Source: Streptomyces lichenis (GTDB taxonomy: Bacteria; Actinomycetota; Actinomycetes; Streptomycetales; Streptomycetaceae). From it: a stretch of DNA of 64,000 nt. Numbering within the stretch: the stretch's first letter is position 1; the number at the start of each line of letters is the position of its first letter. Positions 63,981-64,000 of the stretch are shown in pieces. The stretch is from positions 1-64,000 of the forward strand of contig NZ_JALPTH010000028.1 of NCBI RefSeq assembly GCF_023218175.1. Direction: 5' to 3'. The notes beneath the pieces were generated by a model. The model made no database searches, was not told where the DNA came from, and worked only from the letters and a program-made list of their open reading frames with translations. Made by a program: the position numbers and the translations under genes.

Positions 63981-64000
63981 GCGGGTGATCCCGGGGGATC

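Overview
The window is chromosomal DNA of a Streptomyces-type actinomycete. Signs of this are the very high GC content, third codon positions that are nearly always G or C, frequent GTG starts, many apparently leaderless genes (a -10 box about 7 nt before the start codon), and lineage markers such as glnR, nur, rsiG, phoRP, carD, msiK and a SoxR box in front of a quinone oxidoreductase. From memory, the gene order matches the Streptomyces coelicolor core from about SCO4159 (glnR) to SCO4266 (SoxR-regulated reductase). That match is an inference from recall, not a search.

Layout. 1-10.5 kb: 5' part of glnR (leftward), a hydrolase, a MoaD/ThiS protein, membrane proteins, then a sulfur-metabolism block (tiny Cys-containing leader peptide, CysA2-type sulfurtransferase, SseC, DsrE-like protein), a FABP-like protein, the nickel regulator nur, a YgfZ folate protein and dtd. 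10.6-18.4 kb: rsiG (anti-sigma WhiG), asparaginase and acetyltransferases, then a less conserved patch with a MerR-PP2C fusion, a translationally coupled glycosyltransferase/acetyltransferase pair and a broken NmrA-like gene. 18.5-28.1 kb: an XRE regulator behind a perfect palindrome, an HbhA-like protein, a SpoIIE-type phosphatase, an NlpC/P60 hydrolase, an MFS exporter, phosphoglycerate mutase, YihY and small secreted or Cys-rich proteins. 28.3-31.3 kb: phoU and divergent phoR-phoP around a PHO box. 31.4-43.2 kb: conserved core (lipoprotein, carD, ispD-ispF, PPOX protein, cysS, rlmB, DoxX protein, nucleotidyltransferase, msiK) ending in tRNA-Thr.

43.3-48.1 kb is an eroded accessory region next to tRNA-Thr. 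It holds a 50-codon integrase remnant whose catalytic Tyr is Asp, a lower-GC two-gene membrane-protein operon with a Crp-like site, an XRE/TPR regulator broken by a frameshift, a Nudix gene truncated at the same junction, and another frameshifted gene. 48.1-50.9 kb is a WXG100-like / DUF1023 hydrolase / lipoprotein operon. 51-64 kb carries an MBL hydrolase, a secreted M64 peptidase, a TPR regulator divergent from an unusual coiled-coil/Mrr/TerD fusion, an FAD oxidoreductase, an APH-type kinase, a GNAT, a secreted protein, the SoxR-box quinone oxidoreductase and a phytoene-dehydrogenase-like flavoprotein.

The strongest candidates for unusual biology are the Mrr-TerD fusion (55242-57356), the two-membrane-protein operon in the tRNA-Thr scar (43498-44657), the 49-aa nine-cysteine peptide (27974-28123) and the MerR-PP2C fusion (14361-15563). 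Control sites readable directly are a SoxR box, a PHO box, a DasR-like site before msiK, a Crp-like site, a perfect operator before the XRE gene, and a three-copy 15-bp repeat at the right edge.
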